Assembly (NCBI RefSeq): GCF_000971275.1
Contig: NZ_LAPV01000093.1
Span: forward strand, 62,001 to 126,000
Direction: 5' to 3'
From: Devosia psychrophila
Lineage (GTDB): Bacteria > Pseudomonadota > Alphaproteobacteria > Rhizobiales > Devosiaceae
DNA: 64,000 nt
The notes beneath the pieces were generated by a model. That model was given only the letters and a program-made list of their open reading frames with translations. It did no database searches and was not told the DNA's origin. The stretch's first letter is position 1, and each line of letters opens with the position of its first letter. Shown piece by piece: positions 19,977-28,337 of this stretch. The position numbers and the translations under genes are program-made.

Positions 19977-20702
19977 ATGTCGATCAGTAGCATTGCTGGA
20001 GGACAGTCGGTTTCGCAGTTGATGCGCACCAGCTTCAAACCGCCCAGCTTTGAAACCCTGGATGCCAATGCGGACAGCAGCCTGACGCTGGACGAAATCA
20101 AGCTCAAGGCCACCAAGGGCGCGGCGAGTGCCGAATCCAATGCCCGGGCAGAAGCCCTGTTCAAGGCGATAGATGGTGATGGCGACGGCAGCGTCACCAG
20201 TACCGAGAAAGACAGTTTTGACACCCAGATGGCCGAGCAGCGCCAGGGCATGGCTTTCATGACCCAACAGATGGCCAGCCCGTCCAATGCCGACATCTTC
20301 GCCGCCACCGATACCGATGGCGACGGCGGTGTATCGCTCGCAGAACTGGGGGATGACGACGCCGCCAGCGATGTCAGTTCCGAGGCGCTCAAGAAGATCT
20401 TCGATCTGATCGACGCCGATGGTAGCGGCTCGATCACCGAGACCGAGAGTTCAGAGTTCCTGAGCGCAATCAAAACCGCTCTGGACGAACAGCGTCCTGC
20501 AGATGGGCCGCCGCCCAATGTCGGCCCGCCACCGGGCGGGCGCCCGCCGGGTGGACCGCCTCCGGCATCGGCATCCACTGAAACGGACGAAGAGGAGGAT
20601 ACCACCGTTACCCTCTTCTCGATGGCTCAATCGGCCTACAAGACTACCCAGCAGCAAACCTTGCTGGAGCAGTTGGCGTCGATTTTCGACAGCGCCGCAT
20701 GA
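19977..20702 (+). CDS. EF-hand calcium-binding protein with proline-rich segment
   Basis: 241 residues with four EF-hand loops: DANADSSLTLDE (about residue 25), DGDGDGSVTSTE (about 66), DTDGDGGVSLAE (about 114) and DADGSGSITETE (about 146). A proline/glycine-rich linker (PPPNVGPPPGGRPPGGPP) near 185 and an acidic C-terminus follow. No signal peptide is visible. It resembles soluble calmodulin-like or XopAW-type EF-hand proteins of alphaproteobacteria. The role is unknown. The possible CtrA box upstream suggests cell-cycle-linked expression. Confidence 0.85.
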   Translation: MSISSIAGGQSVSQLMRTSFKPPSFETLDANADSSLTLDEIKLKATKGAASAESNARAEALFKAIDGDGDGSVTSTEKDSFDTQMAEQRQGMAFMTQQMASPSNADIFAATDTDGDGGVSLAELGDDDAASDVSSEALKKIFDLIDADGSGSITETESSEFLSAIKTALDEQRPADGPPPNVGPPPGGRPPGGPPPASASTETDEEEDTTVTLFSMAQSAYKTTQQQTLLEQLASIFDSAA

Positions 20703-20707
20703 TCACC

Positions 20708-20729
20708 GCAGGGGCGGCAGCGCCCCTGC
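20708..20729. terminator. Bidirectional hairpin terminator
   Basis: Arms GCAGGGGCG and CGCCCCTGC with a GCAG loop, between the convergent EF-hand and TSUP genes. Followed by TTGTTACTT on the plus strand. Confidence 0.75.
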
Positions 20730-20733
20730 CTTG

Positions 20734-21483
20734 TTACTTGAAAAACAACAACCGCAGAGCCAGCGCGATCGACACCACGACCACGACGGGGCGGATGATC
20801 TTTGCACCATAGCGAATGCCGGTGCGGGCGCCTACATAACCACCCACCACCTGCCCGACCGCCATGGCGATGGCCGCGGGCCAGACGACGTCACCGGCCG
20901 GAATGAAGATGGTCAGAGCAGCCAGGTTCGAGACGAGGTTGAGGATCTTGGTATTGCCCGAGGCGCGGGTGAGCGCCAGGCCGAACAGCATGACGAAGCC
21001 TATGGTGAGGAACGAGCCGGTGCCGGGACCGAAGATGCCATCGTAAAAGCCGATGGCAAATCCCATGAGCGGCACGAACAGACCGAATGGCAGGCGAGCC
21101 GCCTTGTCGGCGTCGGAGAGATTGGGTGCAAACAGGAAATAGACGGCGATGCCGATCAGCGCCACCGGCACGACCACGTCAAGCAGGCTGACGTCGATCT
21201 GCTTGACGACTACAGCGCCGATCAGGGCGCCGGCATAGGTCAGCGCGATCGAGGGGACCAGCGCCTTGAGCGAAACGAAGCCACGCCGCCAATAGGTGAT
21301 GGCGGCCATGCCGGTGCCGAACACCGATTGCAGCTTGTTGGTCGCCAGCGCCGACACCGGGGGCAATCCCACCGAGAGTAGCGCCGGCAGCGCGATCATG
21401 CCGCCGCCACCGGCAATTGCGTCGACAAAACCGGCCAGCAAGCCGACGGCTGCGAGGGCCAGGAGAACGAGAGGGTCGAGCAT
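20734..21483 (-). CDS. Sulfite exporter TauE/SafE (TSUP) family permease
   Basis: 249 residues with about eight hydrophobic segments. The conserved TSUP start is present: AGFVDAIAGGGGMIALPALL, followed by KLQSVFGT, and repeated in the second half as GFYDGIFGPGTGSFLTIGFV. TSUP proteins move sulfite, sulfoacetate or other small anions; the substrate here cannot be told. Ends against the EF-hand gene through a shared terminator; the glycosyltransferase gene starts upstream with a three-base gap, so the two are probably co-transcribed. Confidence 0.9.
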   Translation of the reverse strand: MLDPLVLLALAAVGLLAGFVDAIAGGGGMIALPALLSVGLPPVSALATNKLQSVFGTGMAAITYWRRGFVSLKALVPSIALTYAGALIGAVVVKQIDVSLLDVVVPVALIGIAVYFLFAPNLSDADKAARLPFGLFVPLMGFAIGFYDGIFGPGTGSFLTIGFVMLFGLALTRASGNTKILNLVSNLAALTIFIPAGDVVWPAAIAMAVGQVVGGYVGARTGIRYGAKIIRPVVVVVSIALALRLLFFK

Positions 21484-21486
21484 GGA

Positions 21487-22677
21487 TCAGTCGGCCTTCG
21501 GCGTGTCAGCGATGCGCCGTTCGTAGATTGGGATGTTGATCATCGAGGACATGAAGCCGCTCATCATCATCTGGAACCCTGAAACGAGGGCGGTCAGGGC
21601 GAGGATGACCGGGCGCATGGTGGTGCTGGGATTGAGATCGCCGTAATCGCGGGCCGCCCACTCGCCCAGTCCCCAAACAAGAGCGCCAATGCCGAGCAGC
21701 ATGAGGGCGATAGAGGCGAGCAGGATGCGCTCCAGCGTCAGGGCCTCGAGCAGTTTGTCATAGTGCCCGGAGCGGGGGATAAAGCCATAGCGCGAGGCGA
21801 AGCGGCGGCCGATGATGGCGAAGGAAATCGACTGCAGGCCGACGATGATGCAGAGCGCGGCGACGAGGAATGTATGGATGTCGAAGGAGACCCTGCCGAT
21901 GGTCAATGGACCGGGCAGCAGCAGGGCGCCGACGACGAGGCCCACCGCTAGCAGCGTAATGCCGGGGTAGAGGAACAGCCAGCGCGGCGAGAACAGCAGC
22001 AGGAAGCGCAGGTGGCGCCAGCCGTCGCGGAAGGAGCGCAGATGTGGCGGGCGCGAGCGGCCGTCCTTGGCGAGCGTGGTTGGCACCTCACGCAAGTCGA
22101 GATGCGCCAAGGTTGCCTTGACGACCATTTCGGACGCGAATTCCATGCCGGTCGTGCGCAGGTTGAGCCCGAGGAACGCAGCGCGCGAGAAGCCGCGCAG
22201 GCCACAGTGGAAGTCACCGATGGGGGTACGGAAGAAGCGGCGGCCAACGGCGCTCAAAATGGGATTGCCGATATAGCGATGGTGCCAGGGCATGGCGCCG
22301 GGGGCGATACCGCCCTTGAAGCGGTTGCCCATGACGAGATCGGCGCCACCACGCAATTGGGCAATGAAGGCATCGAGATTGGCGAAATCGTAGCTGTCGT
22401 CGGCATCGGCCATGATGACGTAGCGACCGCGCGCCGCGTCGACACCACCGGCAATCGCTGCGCCATAGCCACGCTCGGAGACCGGGATAACCCGTGCGCC
22501 GAGATGCTGCGCGATCTGCTGGGAGCCATCGGTCGAGCCGTTGTCCGCAATGACGATTTCACCGGCAATGCCGCTGCGGTCGAGATAGCTCCGCGCCTTG
22601 ACGATGCAGGTCGCCAGGGTCTCGGCCTCGTTGAGGCAGGGCATCAATATGGTCAGTTCCAGTTCGTCGATACCCAT
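21487..22677 (-). CDS. Family 2 glycosyltransferase with C-terminal membrane segments
   Basis: 396 residues. The N-terminal GT-A domain has ILMPCLNEAETLATC, GEIVIADNGSTDGSQQ and the metal-binding DADDSYD-type motif (VIMADADDSYDFANLDAFI), with GDFHCGLRGFSR later. About four hydrophobic segments follow from residue 230. This is the dolichyl/polyprenyl-phosphate mannosyltransferase-like class. It probably transfers a sugar to a lipid carrier for envelope polysaccharide. The acceptor and donor are unknown. Confidence 0.9.
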   Translation of the reverse strand: MGIDELELTILMPCLNEAETLATCIVKARSYLDRSGIAGEIVIADNGSTDGSQQIAQHLGARVIPVSERGYGAAIAGGVDAARGRYVIMADADDSYDFANLDAFIAQLRGGADLVMGNRFKGGIAPGAMPWHHRYIGNPILSAVGRRFFRTPIGDFHCGLRGFSRAAFLGLNLRTTGMEFASEMVVKATLAHLDLREVPTTLAKDGRSRPPHLRSFRDGWRHLRFLLLFSPRWLFLYPGITLLAVGLVVGALLLPGPLTIGRVSFDIHTFLVAALCIIVGLQSISFAIIGRRFASRYGFIPRSGHYDKLLEALTLERILLASIALMLLGIGALVWGLGEWAARDYGDLNPSTTMRPVILALTALVSGFQMMMSGFMSSMINIPIYERRIADTPKAD

Positions 22678-22695
22678 CTCAACCCCTCGCCGGTA

Positions 22696-23403
22696 TCAAA
22701 ACCCGGCCGTCGTCCCTAGTCGCGACAGCACCGCATCCAGTTGCGCCTTGCGTTGGGGCGCGAATGCCGCCGTGCGCGAGACGATCAGGCAGGCTTCGCT
22801 TTGCAGCATGACGCCGTCTTCCAGCACGCGCAGGCCATTGGCGGCCAGTGTCGAGCCGGTGGTGGTGATATCGACGACGATATCGGCCACGCCGGAAGCG
22901 GGCGCCGCTTCGGTAGCGCCGAGGCTTTCAACGGTGCGATATTCGGCAATGCCGGCCTTGGCAAAATGCTGGCGGGTCACGGTGATATATTTGGTGGCGA
23001 TGCGCATCCAGCGGCCGTGGCGGCTGCGGAAGTCCGATGCGACGTCGGCCAGATCGTGCATATGGGTGACGTCGATCCAGGCTTCGGGCACGGCCACGAC
23101 GACATCGGCATTGCCGAAGCCGAGCTTGCTGGCCACCGATACGCTGGCCGGGCCGCTCTCGCTGGTTTCGTGGATCAGGTCGAGGCCGGTGACGCCGAGA
23201 TCGATATTGCCACGGATCAACTCGCGGGCGATCTCGGAAGCCGGGAAGAAGCGCACTGTGATTTCGGGCATGCCGTCGATGGCGCCAAGATAGGACCGGG
23301 CGCCGCCGGGGCGGGTGATGGTGAGGCCCTTGCTGGCGAACCAGTCACGGGTGAGCTCTTCGAGACGACCCTTGGACGGGACGGCGAGGGTAATGCCGCT
23401 CAT
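22696..23403 (-). CDS. hisG: ATP phosphoribosyltransferase catalytic subunit HisG (short form)
   Basis: 235 residues, matching the short HisG that requires HisZ. Begins MSGITLAVPSKGRLEELTRDWF; has GNIDLGVTGLDLI, and the PRPP loop segment GVADIVVDITTTGSTLAANGLRVLEDG. It condenses ATP with PRPP in the first committed step of histidine synthesis and is feedback-inhibited by histidine through HisZ. ATG 23403 was chosen over an upstream frame that would overlap hisZ. It is the last gene of hisS-hisZ-hisG. Confidence 0.96.
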   Translation of the reverse strand: MSGITLAVPSKGRLEELTRDWFASKGLTITRPGGARSYLGAIDGMPEITVRFFPASEIARELIRGNIDLGVTGLDLIHETSESGPASVSVASKLGFGNADVVVAVPEAWIDVTHMHDLADVASDFRSRHGRWMRIATKYITVTRQHFAKAGIAEYRTVESLGATEAAPASGVADIVVDITTTGSTLAANGLRVLEDGVMLQSEACLIVSRTAAFAPQRKAQLDAVLSRLGTTAGF

Positions 23404-23417
23404 GACTCTTTTCCTCG

Positions 23418-23460
23418 CATGAGCTGGTCCGAAAACCGGCAATCACTTTTCGGGCTCATG
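23418..23460. repeat. Inverted repeat between hisZ and hisG
   Basis: Outer arms CATGAGC and GCTCATG enclose GGTCCGAAAACCGG and CTTTTCGGG, giving a two-step stem. This is the widespread alphaproteobacterial CCGAAAACCGG...CTTTTCGG palindrome. It overlaps the hisZ stop codon and lies just upstream of the hisG start. Confidence 0.75.
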
Positions 23461-24520
23461 GGGAAACCTCCGCTTCGAGGCGATCGACCCAGACCGAGCA
23501 GCCTGAGGCCGCGATGGGCGCGGCGGCGCCAAGGCGTTCGAGCAGGCGATCATATTGACCGCCGGAGGCGAGCACTTCGCCATTGGGGCCGGTCATTTCG
23601 AAGACGATGCCGGTGTAATAATCGAGGCGCGGCGAGAAGCTGGCGTCGAAACTGACGCGGCATTCGCCGAGGCCATTTAGGTGACGACGGATGGCACGAA
23701 TGGGCGAGCCGAGCATCAGGCGATGCCGGCTGGCGAGGGCTTCAACCTGGGTCAGCGCCTGCAGCACCGGGCCGGAAATGGCGAGGTAGTCGCGCAGCAG
23801 TTTCAGCGTCGATGCGGGAACATGGGCGGCGTCGAGGGCCTGTTGCTCGAGATAGCGGCCGGCGATCTCGTCGGGGGTGCGGCCTTCGGACAGGCTGAGG
23901 CCGGAGGCGACCATCTGCTCGGTGACGGTGTCCACGAGTTCGGCGCGGCTCGGCTGCTGTTGGCGCTGCACGTCGGGGGCGGCTTCGAGACGGGCCAGCA
24001 GACGGTCGAGCGCCTCGGTATGGCCAAAGCGATTGCGGATGCGCGGGCGCCAGGCGTCGGGCATGTCGGCCTGCACCAGCAGGGATTCGAACAGGGCAAC
24101 ACCGCCGAGGCGAATGTCCGGTGCGACGCCGAAGATGGAGAGGGCTGCGCGAGCGAAGGTCAGCACCTGGTCGAGGGCGACGTCGCCATCGGGCTGGGCC
24201 AGCAGTTCGATACCGGCCTGGTCGAACTCGGCGGGGCCGTTTTCGCGTTGGCGAAAGATTGGGCCCATGTAGGAGAAGGCCGCGGGTTTGCCGACGCCAT
24301 CGGCGATGTAGGCGGTGACGATGGGCAGGGTAAAATCGGGCCGCAGGCAATATTCGGCGCCGGTTGTGTCGGTGGTCAGCAGCAGGCGGCGGCCGAATTC
24401 TTCGCCGGCGAGGTCGAAGTACGGATCGGCCGAGAGCAGCAATGGCGGCGTGGCGCGGGTGGCGCCCTGGGCTTCGACGAGGGCATCGAGCTGGGTGCGG
24501 CGGAAAGCGGCGTTGGTCAT
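23456..24520 (-). CDS. hisZ: ATP phosphoribosyltransferase regulatory subunit HisZ
   Basis: 354 residues, a paralogue of the HisRS catalytic domain that lacks tRNA charging. Class II motif 2 region: AAFSYMGPIFRQRENGPAEFDQAGIELL; C-terminal YYTGIVFEMTGPNGEVLASGGQYDRLLERLG. It forms a hetero-octamer with HisG and senses histidine. The gene lies between hisS and hisG; a repeat pair separates it from hisS. Confidence 0.95.
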   Translation of the reverse strand: MTNAAFRRTQLDALVEAQGATRATPPLLLSADPYFDLAGEEFGRRLLLTTDTTGAEYCLRPDFTLPIVTAYIADGVGKPAAFSYMGPIFRQRENGPAEFDQAGIELLAQPDGDVALDQVLTFARAALSIFGVAPDIRLGGVALFESLLVQADMPDAWRPRIRNRFGHTEALDRLLARLEAAPDVQRQQQPSRAELVDTVTEQMVASGLSLSEGRTPDEIAGRYLEQQALDAAHVPASTLKLLRDYLAISGPVLQALTQVEALASRHRLMLGSPIRAIRRHLNGLGECRVSFDASFSPRLDYYTGIVFEMTGPNGEVLASGGQYDRLLERLGAAAPIAASGCSVWVDRLEAEVSP

Positions 24521-24556
24521 GGTAACGTTGCCCCACAGCGCAGCAGCAGAAGCGAG

Positions 24557-24690
24557 ACACCCCCACCCGACCCCTTCGGGGCCACCCTCCCCACAAGGGG
24601 GAGGGAGAACTGGGCTGAACCATCGAGGGAATGCTGAGCCATCGCCACGCGTCTCCCTCCCCCTTGTGGGGAGGGATCAAGGGTGGGGGT
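24557..24690. repeat. Paired GGGAGG palindromic repeat, copy 4
   Basis: Between hisZ and hisS. ACACCCCCACCCGACCCC and CTCCCCACAAGGGGGAGGGAG on one side, and CTCCCTCCCCCTTGTGGGGAGG with AAGGGTGGGGGT on the other. A long stem would form within the his transcript. Confidence 0.85.
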
Positions 24691-24722
24691 TCTCTCCCAC
24701 GCTGAGAGTTTTCCAGCGACCA

Positions 24723-26219
24723 TCATTGCTCGCTCAGCAGTTTCTGGACTTCGGCGACGAGGTCTTGGCGGTTGATTTCGAACTGGCCGGGGCGGGCGGC
24801 TTTCCATTCGGCGTTGTCGGTGATGCCTTCGGCGGCCTGCTTGCCGGCGATCAGGTCCTTGACCTGAACCTTGCCGTCGGCGCGTTCCTGGCTGCCCTCG
24901 ATAATGACGATGGGCGAGTTGCGCTTGTCGGCATAGGCGACCTGCTTGCCGAAGTTCTTGGTGTTGCCGAGGAACATTTCGGCGCGAATGCCAGCCTTGC
25001 GCAGTTCGGAAACCATGGCCTGATAGCCGGCCATCTGGTCCTTATCCATCACCAGCACGACGACCGGGCCGGTGGGTTCGGAGGCGCCGAGATTGCCGGT
25101 GAGCTTGAGTGCATTGGCGAGGCGCGAGACGCCGATGGAGAAGCCGGTTGCCGGCACGGGTTCGCGGCGGAAACGGGAGACGAGGCCATCATAACGGCCA
25201 CCGCCGCCGACCGAGCCGAACACGACGTCCTGGCCCTTTTCGTTCTGCACCTTGAAGGTCAGTTCGATCTCGAACACCGGGCCGGTATAATATTCGAGGC
25301 CACGGACGACTTCTGGGGTAATCTGAATGCGGTCTGCGTATCCGCTGACCTCAATGCTATCAGCGATAGTCAAAAGCTCAGCGACACCATCCGTGCCAAT
25401 CTGACTGGAGCCAAGAATGTCTCTCCAGCCGAGCACTGTACTTCTATTGTCTGCAGTTCGTTTACCGCCATCAAGGTCATAGTGCTGCGCCGCGTCCAGA
25501 TAGCCCCAAACCGTATCGATGCCGCTTTGATTTAGACCCGCGCCTTTGGTGAAGTCACCGCTTTCGTCCTTGCGGCCGGCGCCCAACAGCAGACTGACTC
25601 CTTCTGCCCCAAACTTGTCAAACTTATCGATTGCCCGCAGTGCGGCAAGTTTCTGTTCAGCGCCCACTGCACCGGCGGCTTCCAATACGCCATCCAACAC
25701 CTTCCGGTTGTTGACCTTGACGACGTATTTTCCCGCCAGTCCCAGCGCATCCATCACATCAGCCATCATCATGCACATTTCGGCGTCAGCTTCGGGGCCG
25801 GCGGCGCCGACGGTGTCGGCGTCGAACTGCATGAACTGGCGGAAACGGCCGGGGCCGGGCTTTTCGTTGCGGAAGACGTAGCCCTGGCGGTAGGAGCGAA
25901 ACGGCTTGGGCAGGGTTTCGAAATTGGCGGCGAAATAGCGGGCCAGCGGCGCTGTCAGATCGTAGCGCAGGCTCATCCACTGCTCGTCGTCGTCCTGCAG
26001 CGAGAACACGCCGGCATTGGGCCGATCGGTATCGGGCAGGAACTTGCCGAGGGTCTCGGTATATTCAAGCAGCGGGGTTTCGACCGGGTCGAAGCCATAG
26101 CGCTCGTAGACCGCCTTGATCTTGTCGATCATCGCGCCCACGGCGGCGATTTCGCCCGGCGTGCGGTCTTCGAACCCACGCGGCAGGCGCGGGGCGATCA
26201 GCTTGGTCTTTTCGGTCAT
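24723..26219 (-). CDS. hisS: Histidyl-tRNA synthetase
   Basis: 498-residue class II synthetase, longer than the 420-residue E. coli enzyme and similar in length to the eukaryote-like HisRS of many alphaproteobacteria. Motif 2 reads [25 protein letters not shown], the HisA region [15 protein letters not shown], and motif 3 lies around [10 protein letters not shown] and [13 protein letters not shown]. The C-terminal anticodon domain has [30 protein letters not shown]. This HisRS type pairs with tRNA-His lacking G-1, a match for the tRNA at 31033. The insertion domain, about 25321-25740, has lower GC than its flanks. Confidence 0.96.
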   Translation of the reverse strand: MTEKTKLIAPRLPRGFEDRTPGEIAAVGAMIDKIKAVYERYGFDPVETPLLEYTETLGKFLPDTDRPNAGVFSLQDDDEQWMSLRYDLTAPLARYFAANFETLPKPFRSYRQGYVFRNEKPGPGRFRQFMQFDADTVGAAGPEADAEMCMMMADVMDALGLAGKYVVKVNNRKVLDGVLEAAGAVGAEQKLAALRAIDKFDKFGAEGVSLLLGAGRKDESGDFTKGAGLNQSGIDTVWGYLDAAQHYDLDGGKRTADNRSTVLGWRDILGSSQIGTDGVAELLTIADSIEVSGYADRIQITPEVVRGLEYYTGPVFEIELTFKVQNEKGQDVVFGSVGGGGRYDGLVSRFRREPVPATGFSIGVSRLANALKLTGNLGASEPTGPVVVLVMDKDQMAGYQAMVSELRKAGIRAEMFLGNTKNFGKQVAYADKRNSPIVIIEGSQERADGKVQVKDLIAGKQAAEGITDNAEWKAARPGQFEINRQDLVAEVQKLLSEQ

Positions 26220-26661
26220 GGAAGCGCTTCCAGCGAATATCTGCGCATATTATGCGTTTCGGAATAATGAGGCGTTCGTAGCGGATCGGCGGGTTGGAAA
26301 CAACAGTTGCGCCGGTGCTCCCGCGTGGCTTTAGCCAGCAGGATGAGAACAGGCGGGCCCCGAGACGGAAACCGCCTCTAGAGTAGTAAAAATAGTGAGA
26401 CGAGAACCGTCTCGGGGCGTTGGGACTTTGTCGGAAGGCGGATCGTGACCCCAGCGTTTGCCGTAGCGCCCGCCCGATTGTCACCTCCGCTCAGCCCAGG
26501 GCAGAGACGCGACTCTCACCCTCCCAACTGTCACTCCGGACACCGGTCGCTGCAGCGCCGCCTGTATCCCGGAAGATCGGGGCATTGTGCATGAGAAATT
26601 GTGCACGGGGATAAGTTTGACCGGTAGGGAAGACCGGGATTTCTCCCGGCCCTCCCTGACG
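26220..26661. other. Intergenic region upstream of hisS with a 12-bp inverted repeat
   Basis: No gene that I can support. It contains the inverted repeat 26357-26418 and, nearer the DUF1127-like gene, a hairpin on the minus strand (GGCCGGGAGAAATCCCGGTC, near 26630-26655) that could be that gene's terminator. Confidence 0.6.
26357..26418 (-). promoter_or_regulatory. Long-loop inverted repeat upstream of hisS
   Basis: GCCCCGAGACGG (26357-26368) and its perfect complement CCGTCTCGGGGC (26407-26418), with a 38-base AT-rich loop. It lies 140-200 bases upstream of the hisS start. It could be a regulatory stem-loop in a hisS leader or a terminator. Nothing in it resembles a T-box. Confidence 0.45.
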
Positions 26662-26925
26662 CTAGATGCCCGGCCTCCAAAACAGTGATGGGACCTGTGG
26701 GCTGCTCGATGGGATATCGAGCCAGTGGGCAGTTTCTGCTTCCGGGGGCAGGCCGATATCGGCCCGCAGGCGGGCGGGTATGTTTGCCGGCAGCCGCGGG
26801 CGGTTCCACCAGGCGGCAATGGCGGAGCCGAGGACGGGCAGCAGCCCACGCTGGTGCACGGCATCGGCGATGGAGAATTCAAGACGCAGCACAACGCTGC
26901 CCTGGGGAAGGCTATCGTAGGACAT
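26662..26925 (-). CDS. Small DUF1127-like protein
   Basis: 87 residues from ATG 26925 (a TTG at 26946 is possible). The middle contains AIAAWWNRPRLPANIPARLRADIGLPPEAE, similar to the W-N-RRR-L...D-IGL signature of DUF1127/YjiS proteins, though the Arg-rich core is weak. The N-terminus is hydrophobic/amphipathic. DUF1127 proteins are short stress-related proteins that bind RNA-processing or metabolic partners in some alphaproteobacteria. A leader ORF with a strong ribosome site lies 160 bases upstream on the same strand. Moderate confidence in the family. Confidence 0.55.
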   Translation of the reverse strand: MSYDSLPQGSVVLRLEFSIADAVHQRGLLPVLGSAIAAWWNRPRLPANIPARLRADIGLPPEAETAHWLDIPSSSPQVPSLFWRPGI

Positions 26926-27049
26926 GATGGTTTCCGGGCGCGCCAAGACGCGGACCGGCCTCTGTTGGTAGGGATGATGGATGGTTGGAATCGGGGCGAC
27001 GAACGACCCGGTTTCAGCACGTCACGGTTTTGGAGCCAGGAGTGTCCGG

Positions 27050-27063
27050 GGCACCGAAGTGCC
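27050..27063 (-). ncRNA. UUCG-tetraloop hairpin in leader RNA
   Basis: On the minus strand GGCAC-TTCG-GTGCC, an extra-stable tetraloop hairpin 23 bases after the leader ORF stop and about 125 bases before the DUF1127-like start. It could be an attenuator, a processing site or a structured leader. Confidence 0.4.
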
Positions 27064-27085
27064 GGGCGACGAAACGGCGAGGCAA

Positions 27086-27145
27086 TCAGGCCTGGCGGTA
27101 ATGTCGCATGGTTAGCCCATGGAGGAGTTTGAACATGACTGTCAT
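27086..27145 (-). CDS. Short leader ORF with strong ribosome binding site
   Basis: 19 residues, MTVMFKLLHGLTMRHYRQA, then TGA. The start is preceded at a six-base spacing by CAAGGGAGG, close to a perfect Shine-Dalgarno sequence. The peptide is basic and has no membrane segment. It is followed by the UUCG hairpin and the DUF1127-like gene, the arrangement of a translated regulatory leader. I do not recognise the peptide. Confidence 0.4.
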   Translation of the reverse strand: MTVMFKLLHGLTMRHYRQA

Positions 27146-27299
27146 GCGGTGCCTCCCTTGGGTTGGCGTTTGTGGACCGTTTTTGTGTAGCTCGCGGTTT
27201 CGTGAGGCGCAAGCGTGGATGTGGCAGGTTGACGCAGGCGGGGTTGGAGTGTGGCGGGAAAGTCACAGGGGGTGTTGCTTGAGGTTCTGTGCCTAGACA

Positions 27300-27556
27300 G
27301 CACCCCACCCTCATTCAGGGGAGGAGGCGCTGGCTGCCAAGTCGGTGTTCATCGAGCTTGGCGGTTGGTTGGTCGCAGCTTTGTGCCATCCACCACGGTC
27401 TTTTTCCTCGGACTTGATCCGAGGATCGCTCGCAGCGTGGGCGGGAGGGGCCTTCGGGCCGAGCCCGAGGGAGAAAGGGGGGTGATGTCGCTCGACGGGA
27501 ATATCGGGGCCAAACGCCCCCTGCCTGACCCTCCCCGCGAGAGGGAGGGTGTCGAC
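27300..27556. repeat. Paired GGGAGG palindromic repeats, copy 5
   Basis: Left element CACCCCACCCTCATTCAGGG-GAGGAGG (27300-27328) and right element CCCCCTGCCTGACCCTCCCC...AGGGAGGGTGTCGACTGAG (27508-27560), unusually far apart at about 180 bases. The intervening DNA (GGCCTTCGGGCCGAGCCCGAGGG near 27448-27475) is also palindromic. Confidence 0.7.
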
Positions 27557-27571
27557 TGAGCGGTCAGCGCG

Positions 27572-28195
27572 CTATCGCGGTCTTGCCAGCGAAGCCCGTT
27601 CGGCTTCGACTTCGTCGCGGCAGAAACATCCGTCCATGTGGTCGTTGACGAGGCCCATGGCCTGCATGAAGGCGTAGCAGGTGGTGGGGCCGACGAATTT
27701 GAAGCCGCGTTTGCGCAGGTCCTTGCTGAGGCTCAGCGAGGCGTCGGTGTGGGCGAGCTGGCGCAGGCTTTCCCAGCTCAGGTCGGTTGGCCGATGCTCG
27801 GGCATGGTCTCGAAGGACCAGAAATAGGCGGCGAGCGAGCCGAACTCCTGTTGCAGTTCGAGAGCGCGGCCGGCGTTGTTGATGGTGGCGACGATCTTGC
27901 CGCGATGGCGGATGATGCCGGCATCTTGCAAAAGCACCTCGATATCGGCCTCGGCCATGGCGGCCACCTTGGGAATATCGAAGCCGTGGAACACGGCGCG
28001 AAAACGTTCGCGCTTGCGCAGGATGGTGATCCAGCTGAGGCCGGACTGGAAACCTTCGAGACAGATTTTCTCGAACAGCCGCGTATCGGAGGTGACCGGG
28101 CGGCCCCATTCGCGATCGTGGTAGTGGCGATACAGAGTGTCATCGCCGGCCCAGGGGCAGCGCGGCAGACCGTCTTGGGGCGACTCAGTGGACAT
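27572..28195 (-). CDS. tag: DNA-3-methyladenine glycosylase I
   Basis: 207 residues. It excises 3-methyladenine from alkylated DNA. The N-terminal CPWA (Cys13) and HDREWGRPV, with LFEKICLEGFQSGLSWITILRKRERFRAVFHGFD, are typical of Tag. The C-terminal GPTTCYAFMQAMGLVNDHMDGCF supplies the His and Cys of the zinc site. It stands alone as a minus-strand gene, divergent from the L,D-transpeptidase gene. Confidence 0.96.
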   Translation of the reverse strand: MSTESPQDGLPRCPWAGDDTLYRHYHDREWGRPVTSDTRLFEKICLEGFQSGLSWITILRKRERFRAVFHGFDIPKVAAMAEADIEVLLQDAGIIRHRGKIVATINNAGRALELQQEFGSLAAYFWSFETMPEHRPTDLSWESLRQLAHTDASLSLSKDLRKRGFKFVGPTTCYAFMQAMGLVNDHMDGCFCRDEVEAERASLARPR

Positions 28196-28337
28196 GGCGC
28201 GACGATAGCCGAGGCTTTAGCGATCCGCTAACCATCACATCCATCAATGGTTTAACCATGCCGATTCACTGCATGTTGGGCGTTGCATGGCAGTATTCGC
28301 GCAAGCCGGACTTCCGGAAACCACGGGTGATACTGTC

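Larger units (their letters stand above)
26926..27571. other. Long leader region upstream of the DUF1127-like gene
   Basis: Contains, on the minus strand in transcription order, a repeat pair (27300-27556), a candidate promoter around 27187-27215 (TTGCGC, 16 bases, CTACAC), the 19-codon ORF at 27086-27145, and a GGCAC-TTCG-GTGCC hairpin (27050-27063). No larger gene is supported. Confidence 0.55.

Noticed and set aside
26481-27314. A 277-codon open frame on the minus strand over the DUF1127-like region
   Set aside because: Pro/Ser-rich, no ribosome site, crosses the leader hairpin and the short leader ORF. The overlapping frame from 26925 has DUF1127-like sequence.
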